A stretch of 57,266 bases of DNA from Nocardia neocaledoniensis (GTDB taxonomy: Bacteria; Actinomycetota; Actinomycetes; Mycobacteriales; Mycobacteriaceae), in the NCBI RefSeq assembly GCF_029868625.1, contig NZ_JARWOJ010000432.1, forward strand, positions 1 to 57,266. The letters run 5' to 3'. Below the pieces are notes generated by a model, which worked only from the letters and a program-made list of their open reading frames with translations, did no database searches and was not told the origin of the DNA. Positions 50,721-57,266 of the stretch are shown here, piece after piece; within the stretch, counting starts at the first letter, position 1; each line of letters starts with the position of its first letter. The translations under genes were made by a program, and so were the position numbers.

Positions 50721-51347
50721 ATGACCGAGACCGCACCGACCGCCGAGCAGTTCTGGGAAGACTTCTACCGCGAACGCGACCAGGTCTGGACCGGCAACCC
50801 CAACCGGACGCTGGTCCGCGAGGTCAGCGAGCTCACCCCCGGCACCGCGCTCGACCTGGGCTGCGGCGAGGGCGGGGACGCGATCTGGCTGGCCGCTCGT
50901 GGTTGGCAGGTCACCGCCGTCGACATCTCCACGACCGCCATGGAACGCGGCGCCGAGCACGCGGCCGCCGCCGGCGTGCAGATCACCTGGCAGCGTCACG
51001 ACCTGCACGCGGACTTCCCCGAGGGCACCTTCGACCTGGTCTCCGCGCAGTTCCTGCACTCACCGGTCGAGCAACCCGACGAGCGCGCGACCATCCTGCG
51101 CAAGGCCGCGGCCGCCGTCGCGCCGGGTGGCGTGCTGGTCGTCGGCGGTCACCACGGCTGGCCCACCTGGGTGACGACCCCGCCGCAGCACGTCGACTTC
51201 CCCACCATCGAGCAGGTGCTCGAACAGCTCGCGCTCGGGCCCGAGTGGCAGGTGGAGACCGCCGAACTCGTGCACAGCCCCTCGACGAGTCCCGAGGGCG
51301 TCGAGGGCGAGCGCGCCGACAGCGTGCTGCGCGTGCGCCGCGGCTAG
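50721..51347 (+). CDS. Class I SAM-dependent methyltransferase
   Basis: The 208-residue protein begins FWEDFYRERDQVWTGNPNRT, a pattern common to small actinobacterial methyltransferases related to the TehB/thiopurine group. The SAM-binding motif I is ALDLGCGEGGDAIWLAARGW, motif II ITWQRHDLHADFPEGTFDLV, and motif III APGGVLVVGGHHGWP. ATG 50721 is preceded by AAGGAG. The function is probably methylation of a small molecule, which cannot be specified. It lies between a divergent TetR gene and a glycosyltransferase gene, and a link with either is not proven. Confidence 0.88.
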   Translation: MTETAPTAEQFWEDFYRERDQVWTGNPNRTLVREVSELTPGTALDLGCGEGGDAIWLAARGWQVTAVDISTTAMERGAEHAAAAGVQITWQRHDLHADFPEGTFDLVSAQFLHSPVEQPDERATILRKAAAAVAPGGVLVVGGHHGWPTWVTTPPQHVDFPTIEQVLEQLALGPEWQVETAELVHSPSTSPEGVEGERADSVLRVRRG

Positions 51348-51412
51348 CGATCCCCAGCAACCTCCCAGCTCGGTCCCAGCCCGGTGGCAGCGCCGCCGTC
51401 GAGGGTGGGCCC

Positions 51413-52852
51413 ATGACCCAGACCGAGCCTCAGACCACGTCGAGCACCCGCGCGCCGGTGCTCGACCTGGTGATCCCCGTCTACAACGAAGAAGTCGACC
51501 TAGGACTGTGCGTGCGGCGTCTGCACGCCCACCTGCGCGCCGGGTTCCCCTTCAGCACCCGGATCACGATCGCCGACAACGCGAGCACCGACGCCACCTT
51601 CGCCGTGGCGCAGCTGCTCGCCGCCGAACTCGACGGCGTCCGGGCGCTGCACCTGGACGCCAAGGGGCGCGGCCGGGCCCTGCGGACCGCGTGGACCGAG
51701 TCGGACGCGGCGGTGGTCGCCTACATGGACGTCGACCTCTCGACCGATCTGAACGCCCTGCTGCCGCTGGTCGCGCCGCTGGTGTCCGGGCACTCCGATC
51801 TCGCGATCGGCACCCGGCTCGACGCCGCGGCGAGGGTGGTGCGCGGGCCCAAACGCGAGATCATCTCCCGCTGCTACAACCTGCTGCTGAAAACCACCTT
51901 GCGCGCGCACTTCTCGGACGCACAGTGCGGATTCAAAGCCATCCGCGCCGACGTCGCGCGCGAGCTGCTGCCGCTGGTCCGCGACGGCGAGTGGTTCTTC
52001 GACACCGAGCTGCTCGTGCTGGCCGAGCGGGCCGGGCTGCGGATCCACGAGGTACCGGTCGACTGGATCGACGATCCGGACAGCCGCGTCGACATCGTCG
52101 ACACCGCGCGCAAGGACCTGCGCGGAATCTGGCGGCTGACCAGGGCATTGGCCACCGGCGCGCTGCCGCTGCCGGAATTGCGCGCCGCCGTCGGCCGGGA
52201 GCCGCTCGTCGCCGGGGTGCCGCTGGGGATGGTGGGCCAGCTGGTGCGGTTCGCGATCGTCGGCGTGCTGTCGACGCTGGCGTATGTCGTGCTGTATCTG
52301 CTGCTGCAACCGCTGTTCGGCGGGCAGGGCGCCAATCTGGTGGCGCTGCTGGTGACCGCGGTGGCCAATACGGCGGCCAATCGCGCGTTCACCTTCGGCG
52401 TGCGCGGCCGCGATGATGTTGTCGCGCACCAGTTCCAGGGCCTGGCCATCTTCGCCTTCGGACTCGCGGTGACGAGCGGGTCGCTGTTCGCCCTGCACCG
52501 CTGGGCGCCCGACGCGCCCGTCGCGGTGGAGCTGACCGTGCTGATCACCGCGAATCTCGTCGCGACACTGGCGCGGTTCGTCGGGCTACGGTGGGTGTTC
52601 CGGAATGCCGGCGCACGACACGCGCCCGACGGTGACCTCCCCGTAGACGGCAGTCGCCCGCGGTCGCGGCAACTGTCGGACCACCGCGCCGCAGGTGCGC
52701 TGATGACCGCCGGGCCATCGGCACCGGCCCGCACGGTACTGGAGAACGCGACCCAGCGTCTCCACGCCGCACAGAAGCCCGCGGGCTCCCCGGATCGCTC
52801 GACCCACACCACCGGCCCCGCTCGCTCGACGTCGCCGGAGGTCTCCCGATGA
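51413..52852 (+). CDS. Bifunctional GT2 glycosyltransferase/GtrA-type membrane protein
   Basis: The 479-residue protein fuses an N-terminal GT-A transferase to a GtrA domain. The GT2 part has LDLVIPVYNEEVDLGLCVRR, TIADNASTDATFAVAQLLAA, the nucleotide/metal motif YMDVDLSTDLNALL, and DAQCGFKAIRADVARELLPL. The GtrA part has four membrane segments (VRFAIVGVLSTLAYVVLYLL to VATLARFVGLRWVF). It resembles polyprenyl-phosphate sugar synthases that charge and flip a lipid-linked sugar. The stop overlaps the start of the GT39 gene (ATGA), so it should supply that enzyme. About 80 disordered residues end the protein. Confidence 0.92.
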   Translation: MTQTEPQTTSSTRAPVLDLVIPVYNEEVDLGLCVRRLHAHLRAGFPFSTRITIADNASTDATFAVAQLLAAELDGVRALHLDAKGRGRALRTAWTESDAAVVAYMDVDLSTDLNALLPLVAPLVSGHSDLAIGTRLDAAARVVRGPKREIISRCYNLLLKTTLRAHFSDAQCGFKAIRADVARELLPLVRDGEWFFDTELLVLAERAGLRIHEVPVDWIDDPDSRVDIVDTARKDLRGIWRLTRALATGALPLPELRAAVGREPLVAGVPLGMVGQLVRFAIVGVLSTLAYVVLYLLLQPLFGGQGANLVALLVTAVANTAANRAFTFGVRGRDDVVAHQFQGLAIFAFGLAVTSGSLFALHRWAPDAPVAVELTVLITANLVATLARFVGLRWVFRNAGARHAPDGDLPVDGSRPRSRQLSDHRAAGALMTAGPSAPARTVLENATQRLHAAQKPAGSPDRSTHTTGPARSTSPEVSR

Positions 52853-54909
52853 CCACGACGATCTCACCCCCGGTTCCCCTCGCTCCCGCTGCGGCGGAGC
52901 GCCGAAAGCGCTGGGAGATTCCAGCTTTGGCGGCGCTGCTGGTCGGGACTCTCGTCTCCTACCTGATCAATCTCAGCGCCAACGGGTGGGCCAACGATTT
53001 CTATGCCGCCGCGGTGCAGGCGGGGTCGCGGTCGTGGACGGCGTTCTTCTTCGGCTCCTCCGACGCCGCCAATTCGATCACCGTGGACAAGCCGCCCGCC
53101 TCGCTGTGGGTGATGGAGCTGTCGGTGCGGCTGTTCGGGCTCAACAGCTGGAGCATGCTGGTGCCGCAGGTCCTGCTCGGCGTCGCGAGTGTGGCCGCGC
53201 TGTGGGCGGCGGTACGGCGCTCGTTCGGGCCGGTGACGGGATTGCTCGCGGGCGCGGTGCTCGCGGTGACGCCCGTCGCGGTGCTGATGTTCCGGTTCAA
53301 CAACCCCGACGCGCTGCTGGTGCTGCTGATGACGGCGGCCGCCTGGGCGATGACCCGTGCCGTCGCGGACGGCAGGTGGCGGTGGCTGCTGCTCACCGGC
53401 GGGCTCATCGGCTTCGGGTTCCTCGCCAAGCAGTTGCAGGTGTTGCTCGTCGTGCCGGCGCTGGCGCTGACCTATCTGGTGGCCGGGCCGCCGAAGCTCG
53501 GGAAGCGGATCGCCCAGTTGTTCGCCGCCGGTGCGGCGATGGTCGTAGCGGCGGGCTGGTGGCTGTTGGCCGTCGAGCTGTGGCCCGCCGACAAGCGGCC
53601 GTGGATCGGTGGGTCGCAGAACAATTCGATCATCGAGCTGACCCTCGGCTACAACGGGCTCGGCCGGTTGAACGGCAACGAGACCGGCAGTGTGGGGCCG
53701 GGCGGCGAACTACCCGCCGGCGGCAACGGTATGTGGGGCAGCACCGGCATCACCCGGCTGTTCGAGCCGGCGCAGGGTGGTCAGATCGCCTGGCTGCTGC
53801 CCGCCGCGCTGGTGGCACTGATGACCGGGCTGGTGCTGCGCGGACGCGCACCGCGCACCGACAAGCGCCGCGCCGCGCTGATCCTCTGGGGCGGTTGGCT
53901 TCTCGTCACCGCGTTGGTCTTCAGCTACATGGCCGGGATCTTCCACCAGTACTACACCGTGGCTCTCGCCCCTGCCGTCGCCGCGCTCGTCGGGATCGGC
54001 GCTGTCCAGCTGTGGGGTGCGCGCGACCACCTGTGGGTGCGGCTGACCTGCGCCCTGGCCATCGGGCTCACGACCGCGACGGCATGGGTTCTGTTGTCGC
54101 GCAGCGCGTCCTTCCAGCCGTGGTTGCGCTGGACGATCCTGCTCGTCGGCGTGCTCACGACGGTGGCGCTCGCCTTCCCCCTGGCACGCAAGCAATCCCT
54201 GGTCGCCGCACTGGCCGCCGCCTTCGTCGGCCTGGCCGGACCGGTCGCGTATTCCGTCGACACCCTCGCCTCGGCCCACTCCGGCGCCATTCCCTCCGCC
54301 GGACCGAACGTCGGCGGCATGGGCCCTCGGGGCGGACCGGGGATGCGACCCGACGGACAGATGGGTGCGCTCCCGGACGGCGCCGCTGTTCCGCCGGGCA
54401 CCGGTGGTGCTCCCATGGATGGCAGTACGTCAACGGACGGCGACTCGGGGAGCGCGCCGGGCGACGGTTCCGCGAACGGGACCGCGACCGGGGGCCGCCC
54501 GCAAGCCGAAGGTGACGGAGGCGCTCCGATGGGTGGGCCGGGTGGCCTGCTGGGCGGGTCGCGGCCCAGCGAGCAGATTGTCGGCCTGCTCGAACAGAAC
54601 GGCACCTCCTACACCTGGGTCGCCGCCACCGTCGGCTCCAACAGCGCCGCCGGATACCAACTGGCCACCGAACTACCGGTGATGCCGATCGGCGGCTTCA
54701 ACGGCAGCGACCCGTCCCCCACCCTCGAACAGTTCCAGCGCTACGTCGCCGAGGGCGAGATCCATTACTTCGTGGCGGGCGGCCGTGGCGGCCCCGGCGG
54801 GGGTAGCGAGTCGGTCGCGTCGGCCATCACCGCCTGGGTCGCGAAGAACTACACAGCGACCACGGTCGACGGCGTCACCCTCTACGACCTCACCCAACCG
54901 AAGACCTAG
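52849..54909 (+). CDS. GT39/ArnT-like membrane glycosyltransferase
   Basis: The 686-residue GT-C transferase starts with a helix ALAALLVGTLVSYLINLSAN and carries the acidic loop WANDFYAAAVQAGSRSWTAF with the SITVDKPPASLWVMELSVRL motif seen in ArnT/PMT-like enzymes. Twelve or so membrane segments follow. A Gly/Pro/Ser-rich linker (about residues 485-570) leads to a soluble C-terminal domain (EQIVGLLEQNGTSYTWVAAT). It should transfer a sugar from a polyprenyl-phosphate donor to a protein or lipid outside the cell. It is coupled by ATGA to the GT2-GtrA gene. The acceptor is unknown. Confidence 0.92.
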   Translation: MTTTISPPVPLAPAAAERRKRWEIPALAALLVGTLVSYLINLSANGWANDFYAAAVQAGSRSWTAFFFGSSDAANSITVDKPPASLWVMELSVRLFGLNSWSMLVPQVLLGVASVAALWAAVRRSFGPVTGLLAGAVLAVTPVAVLMFRFNNPDALLVLLMTAAAWAMTRAVADGRWRWLLLTGGLIGFGFLAKQLQVLLVVPALALTYLVAGPPKLGKRIAQLFAAGAAMVVAAGWWLLAVELWPADKRPWIGGSQNNSIIELTLGYNGLGRLNGNETGSVGPGGELPAGGNGMWGSTGITRLFEPAQGGQIAWLLPAALVALMTGLVLRGRAPRTDKRRAALILWGGWLLVTALVFSYMAGIFHQYYTVALAPAVAALVGIGAVQLWGARDHLWVRLTCALAIGLTTATAWVLLSRSASFQPWLRWTILLVGVLTTVALAFPLARKQSLVAALAAAFVGLAGPVAYSVDTLASAHSGAIPSAGPNVGGMGPRGGPGMRPDGQMGALPDGAAVPPGTGGAPMDGSTSTDGDSGSAPGDGSANGTATGGRPQAEGDGGAPMGGPGGLLGGSRPSEQIVGLLEQNGTSYTWVAATVGSNSAAGYQLATELPVMPIGGFNGSDPSPTLEQFQRYVAEGEIHYFVAGGRGGPGGGSESVASAITAWVAKNYTATTVDGVTLYDLTQPKT

Positions 54910-54983
54910 TCGCTCACTGGGTTCCGGTGGAACTGGCCCACTGGCGATCGGCAGCGCTGAATCCCCTTGGCGCAGCCGCGAGA

Positions 54984-55415
54984 TCAGGAGGTGCCGAGGG
55001 TGCCGCGCGGCGCGATCCACCGGTGGTTGAGGTCGACGATCGAGGCGACGGCTTCGAAGTCGGCGTCGTAGTGGTAGAGGACGAGACGGTGTTCGATGGC
55101 CAGGACGGAAGCGAGCAGATCGTGGATACCGACCGCCCGATGGCGACCGGATCGGGCCAGCTCACGCTGGATGGCGAACGCGCTCTGCCAGTGTTCGTCA
55201 TCGGTCGGCAGATACTCGAACAGCTCGCGGCGGTCCGCCCTTACCTGTTCGTACTCGGCCGGATTGCGAGCGCTGTAGAGCACTTCGGCGTCGATCGCGG
55301 CGCAGGTCGCGACATAGCCCGCATCGATCAGTGGGATGAGCGCCCCGGCGACTTCCGTATGGCGCATCCGCGCGAGCGCGCTGGTATCGACGAGGTACCG
55401 CGCGGTTATCGCCAT
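54984..55415 (-). CDS. vapC: PIN-domain ribonuclease toxin (VapC)
   Basis: The 143-residue protein is a VapC toxin: RYLVDTSALARMRHTEVAGA near the start (first Asp), AAIDAEVLYSARNPAEYEQV (Glu), and RAVGIHDLLASVLAIEHRLV plus YHYDADFEAVASI (further Asp). These residues coordinate Mg for RNA cleavage. ATG 55415 lies inside the 3' end of the vapB gene, overlapping by 10 bases. Target RNA is unknown; VapCs often cut tRNA or the sarcin-ricin loop. Confidence 0.93.
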   Translation of the reverse strand: MAITARYLVDTSALARMRHTEVAGALIPLIDAGYVATCAAIDAEVLYSARNPAEYEQVRADRRELFEYLPTDDEHWQSAFAIQRELARSGRHRAVGIHDLLASVLAIEHRLVLYHYDADFEAVASIVDLNHRWIAPRGTLGTS

Positions 55416-55627
55416 ACGCCGTCGCGCCGTTCCTTGTCGGCCATCTCCGCCAGGCCGCCGTTGACCAGCCACTCGACGTGACGCGCCCGAGCGGCCGCGA
55501 CCGTCGCCGAGCGCAATGCCGCGCGCACCGTATCGGAGACACCCGAGGTGCCCAGCGCCTCGCGCGCGGACTCGAGTAGTTCGTCTTCGATCTCGATCAG
55601 TCGCTTGGTCATCTCGAAGTCCCTCAT
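55406..55627 (-). CDS. vapB: VapB-type antitoxin
   Basis: This 73-residue protein has a ribbon-helix-helix-like start (MTKRLIEIEDELLESAREAL, then GTSGVSDTVRAALRSATVAA) and a C-terminal tail ARHVEWLVNGGLAEMADKER that should wrap the toxin. The longer start at 55627 follows GAAGGGGG; ATG 55612, beginning MTKRLIEIE, is the alternative and agrees with the core of the family. Upstream (about 55638-55668) is an A/T-rich stretch with TATACTCC and GAGAATATATA, a probable promoter and autoregulatory operator. Confidence 0.88.
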   Translation of the reverse strand: MRDFEMTKRLIEIEDELLESAREALGTSGVSDTVRAALRSATVAAARARHVEWLVNGGLAEMADKERRDGVWR

Positions 55628-55682
55628 AGAGCCCCCTTCGATATACTCCCCGCGCAGAGAATATATACCCGGAACGTGCTGG

Positions 55683-56306
55683 TCACAAGGGTCGATCGCT
55701 CGCGTGCAGCGCCTTGTGCAAGGTGGCGGCCCACTGGTCGACGATCTGTTTGCGGCGGGCCGAGTCGTCGGTCAGGACGTCGGCGAGACCGAGCCCGCGG
55801 GCCAGGTCGAGAGTCGCCTGGACGAGATGATGGGCGACCGGATCGGAATCGTCGACGCCGAGCGCCTGCACCGCGCGCCGGTGGGCGATCCGGCCGAAGC
55901 GGGCCTCCAGCGGGACGATGCGTTCGCGCAGCGCCGGATCGGCGGCGGCGTGCGTCCAGACCTGCAGCGCCGCCTTGAACAGCGGCGAGGTGTAGGACTC
56001 CACGAGCGCGGATACCACCGCGCGTGTCCGCCCCTCGCCCTGCGCGACCTCGTTCACCAGCTCGTCCTCGACGGTCGACTGGTCCATCCGCACGTCGAAC
56101 ATGTACTCGAGCGCGGCGGTGATCAGATCCTCGCGGGTGGGGAAATGGTGCTGGGCGGCACCGCGCGACACCCCGGCCCGTTCGGCGACCACCGACACGG
56201 TGGCGGCGGCCCAGCCGGTCTCGGCCAGGCAGTCGATGGTCGCCTCGAGCAGCCGCAGCCGGGTGGCCCGGCTGCGGTCCTGCTTGGGTTCGTGGGGTGT
56301 CGCCAT
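55683..56306 (-). CDS. TetR-family regulator linked to enoyl-CoA hydratase
   Basis: The 207-residue protein has a TetR HTH (RLRLLEATIDCLAETGWAAA, SVVAERAGVSRGAAQHHFPT, REDLITAALEYMF) and a C-terminal ligand domain. It starts at ATG 56306, four bases after the stop of the enoyl-CoA hydratase gene in the same direction, so they are one operon. Together they suggest a small module controlled by an acyl-CoA or fatty acid. The operator is expected upstream of the hydratase gene, but no clear palindrome is seen before 57093. Confidence 0.9.
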   Translation of the reverse strand: MATPHEPKQDRSRATRLRLLEATIDCLAETGWAAATVSVVAERAGVSRGAAQHHFPTREDLITAALEYMFDVRMDQSTVEDELVNEVAQGEGRTRAVVSALVESYTSPLFKAALQVWTHAAADPALRERIVPLEARFGRIAHRRAVQALGVDDSDPVAHHLVQATLDLARGLGLADVLTDDSARRKQIVDQWAATLHKALHASDRPL

Positions 56307-56310
56307 CGGA

Positions 56311-57093
56311 CTATTGTGCCCAGCTCGGTGGACGCTTCTGGAAGAAGGCGGTCATGCCCTCGATCACCTCGGGGGTGCCGAAGAACCCGGCCGAGCGCCG
56401 CGCCAGCTCCTCGGCCTCGGCGTCGAAGCGGGCGAGCAGGGTGGCGTTGACCAGCCGCTTGGACTCGGCCAGACCCTGCGGCGAACCCTTGCGCAGCTCG
56501 CCACACAGGCGTTTCACCTCCGCGGCGACGTCGGCGGCGGCGACGGTGATCAGGCCGATCTCCTGCGCCGTCACCGCGTTGAACTTCTCGCCGGTGAGGA
56601 AGTAGCGGCTCGCCGAGCGCTGGTCCATCCGGGGCACCAGGGTGAGCGAGATCATGAACGGCGCCATCCCGATCCGTACCTCGGTGAGCGCGAAACTGCT
56701 CGCCGGCCCGGCGACCACGACATCGCACGCGCCGATGATGCCCATCCCGCCCGCGCGGACATTGCCGTCGATCCGCGCGACGACCGGCTTGGGCGAGGCG
56801 AGGATGCCGCGCAGCACGTCGATCATCACGCGGGTGCGCTGATCGGCCGCGGTCGCGGGATCGGCGGTACTCGCCTCCTTCAGGTCGGCGCCCGCGCAGA
56901 AGGTGTCACCGGTGTGGGTGAGCACGATCCCGCGCACGGCGGGATCGGTGTTCGCGGCGGCCAATCCGTCGAGCAGTTCGCGAACGAGCTTGGACGACAA
57001 CGCGTTGCGATTGTGCGGCGAATCGAAGGTCAGCGTCGCGAACCCGTCGACCACCTCGTAGCGGACATAGGGCGCATCTTCAGGACCACTCAT
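56311..57093 (-). CDS. Enoyl-CoA hydratase/isomerase family protein (crotonase fold)
   Basis: The 260-residue protein has the crotonase pattern: ATLTFDSPHNRNALSSKLVR, THTGDTFCAGADLKEAS (oxyanion hole), and RAGGMGIIGACDVVVAGPAS, ending FAL TEVRIGMAP. Where a hydratase carries its first catalytic Glu (about residue 114 in GNVRAGG), Arg-Ala is found, and the second Glu position has Glu in ALTEVRIG. Isomerase or other crotonase chemistry is therefore as likely as hydration. It heads an operon with the TetR gene. ATG 57093 lies 174 bases before the window end. Confidence 0.88.
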   Translation of the reverse strand: MSGPEDAPYVRYEVVDGFATLTFDSPHNRNALSSKLVRELLDGLAAANTDPAVRGIVLTHTGDTFCAGADLKEASTADPATAADQRTRVMIDVLRGILASPKPVVARIDGNVRAGGMGIIGACDVVVAGPASSFALTEVRIGMAPFMISLTLVPRMDQRSASRYFLTGEKFNAVTAQEIGLITVAAADVAAEVKRLCGELRKGSPQGLAESKRLVNATLLARFDAEAEELARRSAGFFGTPEVIEGMTAFFQKRPPSWAQ

Positions 57094-57187
57094 CGGACCA
57101 CCTCGAACCTTTCACTGGAATCTCCACCTGACCACACAACTCAGCCCCCCACCCGCGACCTCGAGGAGCGGCGGCCACGCAGTGGCC

Positions 57188-57266
57188 GGTTAGCGGCCCG
57201 GGGGGCCGCGGGGGGCGCGCGGCCGGCCGCGGGCGCGGCGCGCCCCCCCGCGCCCGCGGCGCCCCC
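57188..57266. other. Almost pure G/C tail at the window end
   Basis: From about 57188 to the last base, A/T nearly vanishes and the sequence is made of short, partly self-complementary G and C runs. It does not continue any frame. It has the same character as the tract at 15300-15437. A contig-end artefact of GC-rich reads is the likely reason. Confidence 0.65.

Noticed and set aside
54280..54560. Repeat array suspected in the glycine-rich part of the GT39 gene
   Set aside because: The repeats are degenerate Gly/Pro codons within one continuous frame, not CRISPR or tandem DNA repeats.

Overview
The window is high-GC actinobacterial DNA, most likely from Nocardia or a close relative. The reasons are strong G/C preference at third codon positions, frequent GTG and TTG starts, mycobacterial-type gene orders (Nudix regulator-nadA-nadB-nadC; acetyltransferase-xthA ... 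thiC ... thiD), an MMPL transporter and many TetR regulators. No rRNA, tRNA or CRISPR array was recognised.

Left flank (1-15284): a partial SnoaL-like gene, a deazaflavin nitroreductase-like gene, and the NAD locus, in which an NrtR-type regulator diverges from nadABC across a shared palindromic operator. Next come a phosphotransferase pseudogene that lost its catalytic centre, a polyol locus (zinc dehydrogenase diverging from a mannitol-type PTS permease and a DeoR regulator), a winged-helix protein, a small P-loop kinase and a TRAP-TAXI uptake pair.

Accessory island (about 15285-28790): it opens with a strange G-run/C-run tract. A cassette of five orphan genes and a PAPS-reductase-like PP-loop enzyme follows, with recurring intergenic motifs. 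A 395-bp non-coding stretch holds a consensus promoter, two families of direct repeats and a recombinase-site-like palindrome, and lies directly before a tyrosine recombinase. Then come chromate resistance genes (chrA diverging from a split chrB), an ABC ATPase cut short by the remains of a Tn554-like recombinase trio, and an IS1380-type transposase. The island ends in a 5'-truncated acetyltransferase gene.

Right flank (about 28800-57266): xthA, homogentisate catabolism (hmgA-fahA), a tiny secreted peptide, an MMPL transporter, and thiC under a TPP riboswitch. Beyond these are a thioesterase, an SRPBCC/ArsR/SRPBCC operon with twin operators, an MFS pump, a TetR diverging from a ketoacyl synthase, ssuCBA-type sulfonate/nitrate uptake, a VOC protein, a TetR/epoxide hydrolase pair and a COG0523 GTPase behind a Zur-like box. 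The segment closes with thiD, TetR and methyltransferase genes, a GT2-GtrA/GT39 glycosylation pair, a VapBC module and a TetR/enoyl-CoA hydratase operon. The last ~80 bases are again almost pure G/C and look like a contig-end artefact.

The most promising places for something undescribed are the cassette at 15465-19551 with its repeat-rich downstream border, and the recombination scars at about 24.34 kb and 28.8 kb. The G/C tract at 15.3 kb and the change of syntenic context across the island also make an assembly join possible.
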